NCBI GenBank assembly: GCA_947623455.1
Contig: OX392532.1
Location: 27,998,792-28,062,791 of the forward strand
From: Mimachlamys varia
Taxonomy: Eukaryota > Mollusca > Bivalvia > Pectinida > Pectinidae
Direction: 5' to 3'
Length of the DNA: 64,000 nucleotides
Position 1 is the stretch's first letter. Every line of letters begins with the position of its first letter. This document shows positions 51,501 to 60,800 of the stretch, one piece after another. Both the position numbers and the translations under genes were made by a program. The notes below the pieces were generated by a model. The model saw only the letters and a list, made by a program, of their open reading frames with translations, ran no database searches and was not told where the DNA came from.

Positions 51501-51782
51501 AGCAGTAGACCAGGAGAAATACTGGAGTATATCGTAACTGTACTGGTTAAAAGGGAAAAGCTCCCAACACGGAAGTATTTGTGTGTGGGCGCTGAAATTG
51601 ACCATAAGCGCCTCTGGACACCGGAAGGGTCAGTCTGAGGTGAGCAGTTACGTACCTTGGCCGGAGTACTTGACCGATCCCCGACTGTCACACACCTGTC
51701 TGGTCGATCCTTTCACGTCATCAGCCATCGTCTCATAAGTTAGTCGTATACTATCATCTAGCTTACAGGTAAAATTCCCTCT
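48451..51782 (-). CDS. sulfurtransferase (TST/MPST rhodanese family), C-terminal half
   Basis: Four minus-strand exons, 51782-51656, 50723-50625, 50291-50167 and 48504-48451, join in one frame through GT-AG introns to give about 134 residues ending in TAA. The product is a complete second rhodanese domain as in thiosulfate and 3-mercaptopyruvate sulfurtransferases. It has a K(L)DDSIRLTYETM entry helix, STGHIKGAKNLP (the GHIPGA motif), VDLSKPL, the active-site loop CNSGMSS with the sulfur-carrying cysteine, and a final VYHGG..EW. The family moves sulfane sulfur to thiophilic acceptors. The first rhodanese domain and the start codon are not visible up to 55,400. They may lie beyond the window, upstream of the retrotransposon. 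A truncated gene is the alternative. Confidence 0.75.
49260..49363. repeat. perfect 52-bp tandem duplication
   Basis: TCATATCTCAACATATGTCA and the following 32 bases are repeated exactly once, inside the last intron of the sulfurtransferase gene. Perfect identity implies a recent event. Confidence 0.95.
50167..50291 (-). CDS. sulfurtransferase exon C, active-site loop
   Basis: 125 nt between ATTATTCCAG and GTAAGT. It encodes VDLSKPLTCYCNSGMSSCTL and then GNDNVSVYH. The catalytic cysteine starts the CNSGMSS loop, closer to the CGSG-type MPST loop than to the CRKG-type TST loop, which hints at 3-mercaptopyruvate as substrate (inference). Confidence 0.85.
50625..50723 (-). CDS. sulfurtransferase exon B
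   Basis: 99 nt between CCGATTACAG and GTAGGA. It encodes STGHIKGAKNLPMSDL and a Gly-Thr-Leu-Lys segment that matches the region after the GHIPGA motif in TST/MPST enzymes. One base carries over at each end and fits exons A and C. Confidence 0.8.
51656..51782 (-). CDS. sulfurtransferase exon A
   Basis: On the minus strand, acceptor TTTTTTTCCTACAG precedes 127 nt ending CCAAG|GTACGT. Only one of three frames is open; it encodes the start of the second rhodanese domain (RLTYETM, VCDSRG). The exon starts at phase 0, so at least one more exon must exist upstream. Confidence 0.7.
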
Positions 51783-53224
51783 CTGTAGGAAAAAAATGTG
51801 CTGTGTTATTTTCAGATAGTTCAAGTGTTATCAGGGTTGATTAAATATATTATCCTTCTATTGAAGCACATTTGATCATATTCTCAAAAGACGTAGATAT
51901 TTCTATTTCTAAATTTAGTTTCTCCCTCAAAATGATGTCTATTCGACAGTCTTGTGTAGTTATTGTGAGGTTGATTTAACCTATATTGGTAATCTCTCTC
52001 GTTAATGTTAATGAGAGCTGACGTGATGATTGACTAAACATGTCGCAAATACTTGTTTTTGTGTACCAAAATGTCGATTTCGCAAATAAGATACACAAAA
52101 TAAGAACATTTTTGCTCCTAAAATAGTATTATGCTTCAGCATATCATTTACACTACATTTAAATACCGTAACTTTTTAATACACAATACCGTATGAAGAA
52201 TGACGATCCTTTCTGCCAGGAAAAAGCACTTGCCCATAATAATATAGTGGTCTGTTGTACTTGTTAAATCGAAAGTGTGCTGCTTGCACTTTGAGCATTC
52301 TCAGCTCCTATAAATAAATGATCCCCGGACATTCGAATTAAATTATACGCAGAAGTAAAACTATCTGATTGGGAAAATGAAAACTTCTCAACCGCATACA
52401 AAAAAAAAAAACAGATAACAACGATACTGTAGTCACATGTTGTAACAACTTTTGCCCAATCCGTTTGCTGAATTTATGCAACAACATAATTATGTTGAAA
52501 TCGCATGTGGACTAGTAAATCCCCATAACAGATCGTCAACAAATGTAAGTGGGCTCAAGTAAGAGAACAAAGTCACGCGCATTAACACAAAAATGTAATA
52601 AAATAGAAAGAAGTGTTAGTGGGTAACACCAATATAACGATGACAAAAAGAGGTGTCATAGAAATATCTGACGAATCGTATCAATCTGAGAGACAGGAGA
52701 ACAGAAGAAAACAGACAAACAAAGACCCGAATAAATAAATAGGCAACCATAACATGAAATTGATTTGGAAAATTGAGAAGCGGCTATTCATGAAACCTTT
52801 CTCATGCTCAAGCATGGATTCTGAGCTCAAGCTACCTAAATCATGTCTACGATCAAAACGTAATTAATTTTGTATATATATTAAAAGCAGTATAAAGTTC
52901 CAATGTTCTAATTCGTTTGTCAAAACTTTTTCTTAAATGGTTTATGGACCGAAACAAGGCAATCTGTTTGCACATACAATCAATGTTTGAACGAGAGAAT
53001 AGTTTCATAAATACGGTTTCAAGTCTCATTGGGCAAGTTCTGAATGAAGACGAGAATGAAGCCATACATTAAGAAATCTTAACCAAAGTATTCATGATTG
53101 TTATATTGTTAACACGTAAGTAAACAGTATGAACGTGACAGAATACACTCGCTACATCGAAAAGTCACTCATAAACTCATGACCTACTGTTGGTTATGTT
53201 ATCCGAATTTAATATACAGCTCCA
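51783..53224. other. intron-like DNA
   Basis: No upstream sulfurtransferase exon could be found here on the minus strand. A 70-codon minus-strand ORF (52853-53065) is unconvincing. Confidence 0.4.
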
Positions 53225-53654
53225 ATTGCTTATCAGATGATCTACCCCTGAGCTGAACAGAAATTTCCTCTTGCTCGAAGCTATAAGGCTACCTAAATAT
53301 CCATTGGGTTGAAGGAAATTCCCCCCCTCTCGAAACTATAAGGCGACAAAATATCCTTTTGAGCTAAAGGGAAATTCCCTCTTGCTGAAAGCTATAAGGC
53401 GACAACATTACCGTTGAGCTAAAGGAAAATTCCCTCCTTCTCGAAGCTATAGGCGACCTAAATCTCCATTGAGCTTAAGGATAATTCCCTCTCGCTAGAA
53501 GCTATAGGGCGACCTAAATATCCATTTGGCTGAAGGAAAATTGCCCCCTTGTCGAAGCTATAAGGCGACAAAATATCCGTGGAGCTAAAGAAAAATTCCC
53601 TTCCCAAAGCTATAAGGCGACAAAATCTCCGTTGAGCTAAAGGAAAATTTACTT

Positions 53655-54177
53655 GACTTTAAACATATTTATTGCCAATAAACATTGAACAAGGGATTAG
53701 ACACAAGTTATCTCAACTTATCACAGCCTTCTCCCATCACACATTTATAATTACATGACAAATAATGATGATAGGCATAAACATGATACATAAATGGTTT
53801 TTTTATATGACATTAACATTTACACAGGTAGAAGGTTTACAAAATAGAAAGTACTAACAAAATTTCTTGCTGGTTTTGATGAAATAATGCACATGTCTAA
53901 AAATGTTTAGATTAAAGTTTACCGATAATTCAGAGCTACCAAGCAAAATAAGCTCAATAGTAAGATATTCAAATTTTGAAATAGTATTCGTCTTTCAATT
54001 GAAAAACGTTGACATTCAAAGAAAAAGTGATAGGCATTTTCACAGGGATGGCCACAGAAGCAAGCAGGACTTTCAACTAGGTTGACTCGAAAAAGGTCAT
54101 AATTAAGAGAACTACACTTGTGTCTCAGCTTTGTATGTATTATATTCAGTTTTCGTACGCCAAAACTGAAGTAACTT
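53655..54177 (-). mobile_element. 5'-truncated LINE 3' end with 13-bp target duplication
   Basis: The insert is flanked by perfect GGAAAATTTACTT copies at 53642-53654 and 54178-54190. Its minus strand encodes the extreme C-terminus of a non-LTR reverse transcriptase: KLRHKCSSLNYDLFR, then CFCGHPCENAYHFFFECQRF, the C-C-H-C finger typical of the LINE RT end. An AATAAA lies near its 3' end (about 53,669 on the minus strand). Clade (Jockey or CR1-like) is not settled. Confidence 0.8.
53969..54159 (-). pseudogene. LINE reverse transcriptase C-terminal fragment
   Basis: About 63 codons are open up to a TGA at 53971-53969. They contain the Cys-x-Cys...His...Cys motif of LINE proteins. The copy lacks the polymerase and endonuclease domains and is dead on arrival. 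Confidence 0.7.
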
Positions 54178-54630
54178 GGAAAATTTACTTCTCGAAGCTA
54201 TAAGGTGACGACATCTCCGTTCAGCTAAAGGAAAATTCCCTCCCTCTCGAAGATATAAGGCGACAAAATATCCATTGAGCTAAAGGAAAATGTCCTCATT
54301 CTCGAAGCTATAAGGCGACGAAATCACCGTTGAGCTAAAGGAAAATCCCTCCCTCTCGAAGATATAAGGCGACAAAATCTCCATTGAGCTAAAGGAAAAT
54401 CCCTCTTGCTCGGAAGCTTTAAGGCGACAAAATTTCCGTTGAGCTAAAGGGAAATTCCCTCTCGAAGCTATAAGGCGATCTAAATCGCCATTGAGCTAAA
54501 AGGGAAATTTTCTCTTGCTCGAAGCTTTAAGGAAACAAAATTTCCGTTGAGCTAAAGGGAAATTCCTTCTCGAAGCTATAAGGCGATCTATATCGCCATT
54601 GAGCTAAAGGGAAATTCCCTCCAGCTCATA

Positions 54631-55340
54631 GAATGCGACTCCCTGTTAATGCTGTATATTTGTTTCTTGTCGGTTTAAATATCATTTTCTCAATCAGCTT
54701 AGGCACGTTCTGTTCTTTGTTTTTATTTCAAGTGGCGATGTTTTGGTATAGTGTTGTGAGAGATTTGGAAGATATTGTCCGAGATTTGGAGGATATTTGT
54801 GTGGTGTGGCATTAGCGCCACACTTAACAACTCGCTCTAATAGGTTCTGGATTCCATTGAAGAAACGATAAAAGACGCGGCGGGAGTTTCATGTGTCCGT
54901 ACTGCACCATATAAAAATACGTTTGAGTGATCGATTTTTTTTACCACATTCTGAATCATACAACCAATGCACCAGAAATAGATCACCAACGCAAGTGACA
55001 CTTTTCGTTAAGCTATTATTACAAGAGGGCCTACATGTAAGTTAGCAGCGAATTCGTTATTCGAATCCCTAATTCGCTACTGGCATCGGATTCTTTGTCA
55101 AAATATCCAATTCACTGCTAGCAATGGATTCGCTCCTTACTTCCTTATAATAACGAAGCTTTCACAATTTTGCTTCGACTAAAGTTTGCTACGTTTTCTT
55201 TGAGTCATTTTCATTTCCCTCGACATGACATATCACCACAAAGACTGTATGTTACAACTTGATTAAGACTCCAGGAAGCAGACGTTTCTCGCTTTGTCCG
55301 ATAAGAAGGTCAAGTGACGGCATTTCCCTGTGACGTTACA
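54631..55340. other. non-coding, nothing recognised
   Basis: No supported gene or repeat. Confidence 0.4.
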
Positions 55341-55437
55341 CCTGTAATAGAACACATTCTAGTCGAGTGCCCCGACCAGGAATCGAACCCGGGTCTCTGG
55401 CGTGATAATCTACAGCTCTACCACCTGAGCCAAAGAA
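55341..55437 (-). repeat. tRNA-like SINE head
   Basis: On the minus strand, TGGCTCAGGTGGTAGAGC (A box and D arm) is followed about 30 nt later by CCCGGGTTCGATTCCTGG (B box and T arm). The tRNA shape is good but acceptor-stem pairing is not evident, so I call a tRNA-derived SINE rather than a functional tRNA. Confidence 0.55.
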
Positions 55438-55798
55438 GCATGCTCCGTCACCTGAGTGACAGAGACCGTATTTAACACTATATATACAAGCCACACCGAC
55501 CTGCTTCATCAGCTGAGTGACAGAGACTGTATTTAGCACTATATATATACAAGCCACACCGACCTGCTCCATCAGCTGAGTGACAGAGACTGTATTTAGC
55601 ACTATACATATACAAGCCACACCGACCTGCTCCATCAGCTGAGTGACAGAGACTGTATTTAGCACTATATATATACAAGCCACACCGACCTGCTCCATCA
55701 GCTGAGTGACAGAGACTGTTTTTAGCACTATATATATACAAGCCACACCGACCTGCTCCGTCAGCTGAGTGACAGAGACTGTATTCAGCACTATATAT
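55438..55798. repeat. 63-bp minisatellite, about six copies
   Basis: Units contain CATCAGCTGAGTGACAGAGA, CTGTATTTAGCACTATATAT and ACAAGCCACACCGACCTGCT. The last copy is cut at 55798 by the LTR retrotransposon. ORFs over it are repeat artefacts. Confidence 0.9.
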
Positions 55799-56371
55799 TG
55801 TAACAAATTATTGTCTCACCCCATATGTAACTTTAAATGTAATTATTGTTTTAATTATTGCTTATTTTCTTATGTTAATTGTTGTTTCTTTATAACACAA
55901 TATTATTTGAAGTATTAAAAATAGTCGTCTGCTACAGCCTAGTACTGTCCCTCTGGTGTGTGATTTACCTGTGCCATGCTTGACTGCCTACCCGGGGTCA
56001 AGCATGTGCATCAGGGGTCAAACCCCAGTGTGGACAGGTAGAGCTGTAGTAGGCCTCAGTGGTGTGTTGGCGAGCGAACTGAGAACACCTATTGTTACCA
56101 GACCAGCACTATAGAATGTCACAGGCCCAGATTTGGGTAAGTTTCACCCACATGTTGTGGTGAAGTCCACCAACAGATCTGGGTAAGGTTCACCCTGGGT
56201 GAGGATCCCCTGGTGAAAGTGTGGTGGACTTCACCGCGGTTGTCCATTATGTAATACCTTGCCAAATACAATGTAAATGATAAATAAAGGTTCAAAACGT
56301 TAACTACTGTGTTGTGTGGTGTTTGCTGTAGGGTCCACCGTGGTGACACCCCAAAACTAAACGTCATCACA
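55799..56371 (+). repeat. 5' LTR, 573 bp
   Basis: Begins TGTAACAAATT and ends CATCACA, thus TG...CA, one base before the primer-binding site. An AATAAA poly(A) signal is at 56283-56288. Direct repeats (CAGATTTGGGTAAG at 56128 and CAGATCTGGGTAAG at 56174) and a perfect 13-bp inverted repeat, GGTGAAGTCCACC (56159-56171) with GGTGGACTTCACC (56223-56235), lie upstream of it. Confidence 0.93.
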
Positions 56372-56372
56372 T

Positions 56373-56390
56373 TGGCGCCCAACGTGGGGC
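56373..56390 (+). other. primer-binding site, tRNA-Lys1,2
   Basis: TGGCGCCCAACGTGGGGC starts one base after the LTR. It is the 18-nt complement of the tRNA-Lys1,2 3' end used by several retroviruses (for example Mason-Pfizer monkey virus and spumaviruses). It primes minus-strand DNA synthesis. Confidence 0.9.
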
Positions 56391-56514
56391 CTTGCAGTAA
56401 ACACTTACTACAACCATTTGGGCTAATTATTATTACAAAGAAGAAACTTTGGTTTATCAACATTTTCTTGCTTAGATATTTGTTTGCATAAATTCCCAGT
56501 GATTCCTTGGTACC

Positions 56515-57879
56515 ATGGCGGACTCCACTCAAGATCTCGAGCATCTTGGTGAGTCATTTGCAGACATTCTCAGATTTTTGAGAGAACGTAGCGCATCAAC
56601 AGATAAAATTCTGGGCGACGTACACTCAGAATTATCACTGCTCAGAAAAACTAATGTGACAATCCAGAAAGAGCTGGAGTTCATCAGGTCTGATGTAGAC
56701 AGTTTGAAGTGTCAAACTACTGACCTCAGGGATGAAGTTGCGAAGTTCAGAGTTCCGGAAAGCGAACTGATTTCTCTCGATACAAATGTTGAGGAAAGTC
56801 AGTCAAGTTCATACAGTAAAGAGCTTTTTGACACACTTTCGGGCTTGTACCCTCCTTTGGGTGTGGGTCAAAGTGATCTTGCCGCAAAGTCCAGTAGTAA
56901 ATGTCCAGAGAAAAGTGTTACATTTGACCTTGAAACTGCAGTTCGACCTACCGGTAAACCACCCACAGAGGCTGATGGGGAGGTAGAGCCATCAGTTGCA
57001 GAGCAACAATTCTGTAGTGGTATAAAGGTCGATGCAGCGAGTACTCCTCTTCCTCCAGCAAAATCATCAGATAGCTCAAAGTCGTCTGGTCAGAAACACG
57101 TTTCAATGCGACCGGTCATTTATGATGGATCTGATGACTGGGACGAGTATGTCTCCCAATTCGAAATATACTCTGACATAAATGGGTGGACTGATAATCA
57201 GAAAGGGTTGTACATAGCTGGGAGTCTTTCAGGGTCCGCTAGGGCTATTCTCAGTGAATTAGATCCGGACAAAAGGAGAGATTATGACACACTGACAATG
57301 AAGTTGGCCAGACACTTCGGAAGTGCTGCCAAGTCGGAAATGTACAAAGCTAAACTTCAAACTCGCATGAAAAAGAAAGATGAGTCCATTTCTGATCTCG
57401 CTAGATCTATAAAGAAACTAACTCGTCAGGCATATCCAAAAGCCACGTCGGACATGTTAGAAACTTTATCTTTAGACTACTTTATTGATGCGTTGACTGA
57501 TGTTGACATCAAATGGCGGTTACGTGAAACACAACCGGAGAGTATCACACAAGCAGAAACACTGGCAGTACGCTTGGAAACTCATAAGATGGCAGATAAG
57601 TTTAAAAATAGGCCAGTGAGATCATTTCAAATGAAAGACGAGGATTCTGATGAAACTCCATCAGAAATGTCTTGTGAGGAGGTGAAGTCAATTAGGGAAG
57701 ATATAGGTTCACTGAGAAAGCTATTTGAGAAAAACCTTGGTCAGTTGAAAAATTCTGCTATCCCTGCAGATAAAAAGGGGAAAAATCATGATGTTAAAAA
57801 GCGTGATCAGACTTCAAATAGCCAGAATTCTGATAAATCGTGCCCGCAAAAGTCTGCTTCATCAAAGCAGGGAAACTAG
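56515..57879 (+). CDS. gag: Gag, 454 residues
   Basis: Structural protein that assembles the particle around the element RNA. The N-terminus (about 1-80) looks like a coiled coil. A capsid-like retrotransposon Gag region follows at roughly 198-370, with VIYDGSDDWDEYVSQFE, the AGSLSG segment and the MKLARHFGS to LTRQAYPKA stretch. The C-terminus is Lys/Ser-rich. No CCHC zinc knuckle is present, unlike most gypsy and retroviral Gags. The start has an excellent context (ACCATGG) and lies 124 nt after the PBS. A splice-donor-like GTGAGT occurs 34 nt into the frame (56549). It ends TAG at 57877-57879, inside a frameshift cassette leading to pol. Confidence 0.9.
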   Translation: MADSTQDLEHLGESFADILRFLRERSASTDKILGDVHSELSLLRKTNVTIQKELEFIRSDVDSLKCQTTDLRDEVAKFRVPESELISLDTNVEESQSSSYSKELFDTLSGLYPPLGVGQSDLAAKSSSKCPEKSVTFDLETAVRPTGKPPTEADGEVEPSVAEQQFCSGIKVDAASTPLPPAKSSDSSKSSGQKHVSMRPVIYDGSDDWDEYVSQFEIYSDINGWTDNQKGLYIAGSLSGSARAILSELDPDKRRDYDTLTMKLARHFGSAAKSEMYKAKLQTRMKKKDESISDLARSIKKLTRQAYPKATSDMLETLSLDYFIDALTDVDIKWRLRETQPESITQAETLAVRLETHKMADKFKNRPVRSFQMKDEDSDETPSEMSCEEVKSIREDIGSLRKLFEKNLGQLKNSAIPADKKGKNHDVKKRDQTSNSQNSDKSCPQKSASSKQGN

Positions 57880-60800
57880 GCAAGACCGAGCTGGCGGACC
57901 ACAGGTCGGTCATGAGTGGTAGAAGAAGGTCCAAGGATGTGATAGTTTGTAATTCATCGCCGTTTGATGATGGTGAATTTGTTAAAGCTAAGATAGAAGG
58001 CCTTCCTATCACTATGTTAGTTGATACCGGGGCAACATTTACTGTACTCCAGGAGAGTGTCTTGAGACGCTTACCTAAAGCTCTCCAGGCAAACCTGGGT
58101 CATGATAAGAAAGTAATGTTAACCGCTACCGGTGAACCCACTCCGGTGATAGGTTTTCTTCGGGTCAAGATTGAACTGAACGGCTTTGTGGTTAAACGTA
58201 AAGTTTGGTTTGCTGACATTAAGAATGAAGGCATTCTGGGAAAAGACTTTCTGCGGGGTGAAGGTTGTAATATCATGTTAAGGGAAGATGTTTTGGATAT
58301 TAGTGGTTCTAGAGTACCATTACTACCTACACCACCAGACGTAGATGATTCATGTTGTAGGGTGGTTTTTAAGAAAGCAATGACAATTCCTCCAAATAGT
58401 GAAATGCTTGTAACTGGGGCACCAGCTGACCCAGTAAAGATAGATACAGATTACGTAGTGGAACCATCTCTAAGGTTCCTTTCTCAACACCATCTTTTTG
58501 TTGCACGGACTGTTGCAAAATCCTCTAAAGGTGAGATACGCCTGCGTGTTATGAATGCCTCAGACAGGCCTATTACAGTTTCTAAGGGTACCGTCGCTGG
58601 ATTTTGTGAGGTTGCTGATGTTAAATCAGATCAGTCTGACTCCAAAATTCAGTCAGGTGAGACAGATATTCCAGATTATCTGAATGATTTGTTTAACCGT
58701 TCCACTGAGAAACTTACCGAAAGTCAAACCTCACAGGTTCAGAAATTTTTAGCGGGATATGCTGATATCTTTTCAGCTTCATCAACTGACATAGGTAACA
58801 CTAAGCTTGTCACTCATACTATCGACACAGGTGATTCCAAGCCATTAAAACAGGCTCCAAGGCGGATACCGCTTGCTAGGAAGGCAGAGGCAGAGAAGGA
58901 GGTTGAGAGCATGCTAGCCAATGACATAATTGAGCCTGCCAGTGGACCATTTGCCTCACCAATAGTTTTAGTCCGTAAAAAAGATGGCTCACTTCGTTTC
59001 TGTATCGACTACAGGAAGCTAAACAGTGTAACTGTTAAGAATAGTCACCCAATTCCGAGGATAGATGATACGCTGGATACCCTCGCAGGGTCATCCTGGT
59101 ATTCTACCCTGGACTTAAAGAGCGGCTATTGGCAGGTGGACGTGGCCGAAGAAGATAGACATAAGACCGCTTTTGTCACTGGCAATGGAGGCTTCTGGCA
59201 GTTCAAAGTGATGCCATTCGGCCTATGCAATGCCCCCGCCACTTTCGTCCATCTAATGAACAAAGTGTTGTATGGATTGACATGGAAGTTGTGTCTCGTT
59301 TATTTAGATGACATTCTTGTTTTTGCACAAACTTTTGAGCAGGAGTTGGAAAATTTACAGATAGTTTTTGACAGAATTAGGTCTGCTAACCTTAAATTGA
59401 ATCCAAAGAAATGTTTCCTTTTCCAAAGAGAGGTTAGGTATCTAGGTCATGTCATATCAGGGGAGGGCATCTCCACGGATCCAGAGAAAATATCTGCCAT
59501 AAGCGAGTGGCCTGTACCAAAAAATCTGAAGGAATTACAGAGCTTCCTGGGAATCTGCACATATTATCGGAGATTTGTATCTGGGTTTTCCAAGCTGGCT
59601 AAACCGTTATATAGGTTGACAGAGAAATCTAATCCGTTTCAATGGACCAGTGACTGTGATGATGCATTCAATGTACTTAAACATCACCTCACTACATCTC
59701 CTATACTGAGTTATCCACAACAAGATGGTCTTTTTATTCTGGACACAGATGCCAGTAATTATGCCCTCGGTGCTGTACTGTCTCAAATCCAAGATGGCCA
59801 AGAAAAAGTCATCAGCTACTACTCCAAGTCATTCAGTAAACCTGAGCGGTCATATTGCGTCACTAGACGTGAACTGTTAGCTGTAGTTGTTGCTGTTAAA
59901 CAATTTCATTGCTACCTTTATGGGCAACATTTCCTACTCAGGACTGATCATGGATCACTTAGGTGGCTCCAAAACTTTCGGAATCCCGAAGGCCAGTTAG
60001 CCAGGTGGCTGGAGAGGCTGTCAGAATATGATTTTGAAATTCAGCATCGAGCAGGAAAACTTCATTTGAATGCAGATGGGTTATCAAGACGACCCTGCAA
60101 TGATCATGACTTTCCTTGTTCTCACTGTGACAAAGCTGAGCAGAAAGATTCCCTCTCCCAGGAGACAAGTGCATTCTGCGTGAATGCTGTCACTGATTCT
60201 GGCCAAGCAGCATCCTCAGGCACACAGACTGATAAGCTTTCGAATCGAGGAACTATTACCCTTGAGAATCTGAAAAGTCTCCAGTTAGAAGATACAATGA
60301 TAGCTATAGTCTATAAGTGGCTAGAGAGTGGAATGAAACCACCCTGGGCAGAGATCAGTCACCTATCACCAGGAGTGAAGCACTTTTGGACCAGGTTTGA
60401 TTCCCTTATAATAAAATCTGGCGTCCTTTGTCGGAGATGGGAAAGTGCAGATGGCCGGAAAAAAGAATGGCAGATAGTTCTTCCAGAAATATTACGACCT
60501 TGGGCAATGAGGGAGTTGCACAGTAGTATAACAGCTGGGCATCTAGGTATGAGTAAAACACTTGCTCGTGTTCGGCAGCGGTTTTACTGGCAGGGGGTAC
60601 GTAGGGATGTTGAGCATTTTTGTAGAGTATGTGATGAGTGTGCTTCCAGGAAGAGACCCACACGAGCACCACGAGCGCCATTACAACAATACAATGTTGG
60701 TGCACCATTAGAGAGGGTGGCAATCGACATTTTGGGACCATTAGCACCTAGTTTTGATGGTAACAAATACATCTTAATGGTGGTTGACTATTTTACAAAA

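Larger units (their letters stand above)
53225..54630. repeat. ~55-bp minisatellite split by a LINE
   Basis: Units contain CTCGAAGCTATAAGGCGACA, AAATATCCGTTGAGCTAAAG and GAAAATTCCCT. About seven copies precede 53,641 and about eight follow 54,190. The interruption is a retroposed LINE fragment. Confidence 0.85.

Noticed and set aside
55370..55437. Functional tRNA gene
   Set aside because: A and B boxes are good, but no acceptor-stem pairing or clear anticodon loop is visible.
55336..55806. 156-codon minus-strand ORF
   Set aside because: Reads through a 63-bp minisatellite and a tRNA-like SINE; the GGRAVDYHARDPGSIPG-type peptide is a well-known translation artefact of tRNA-like DNA.
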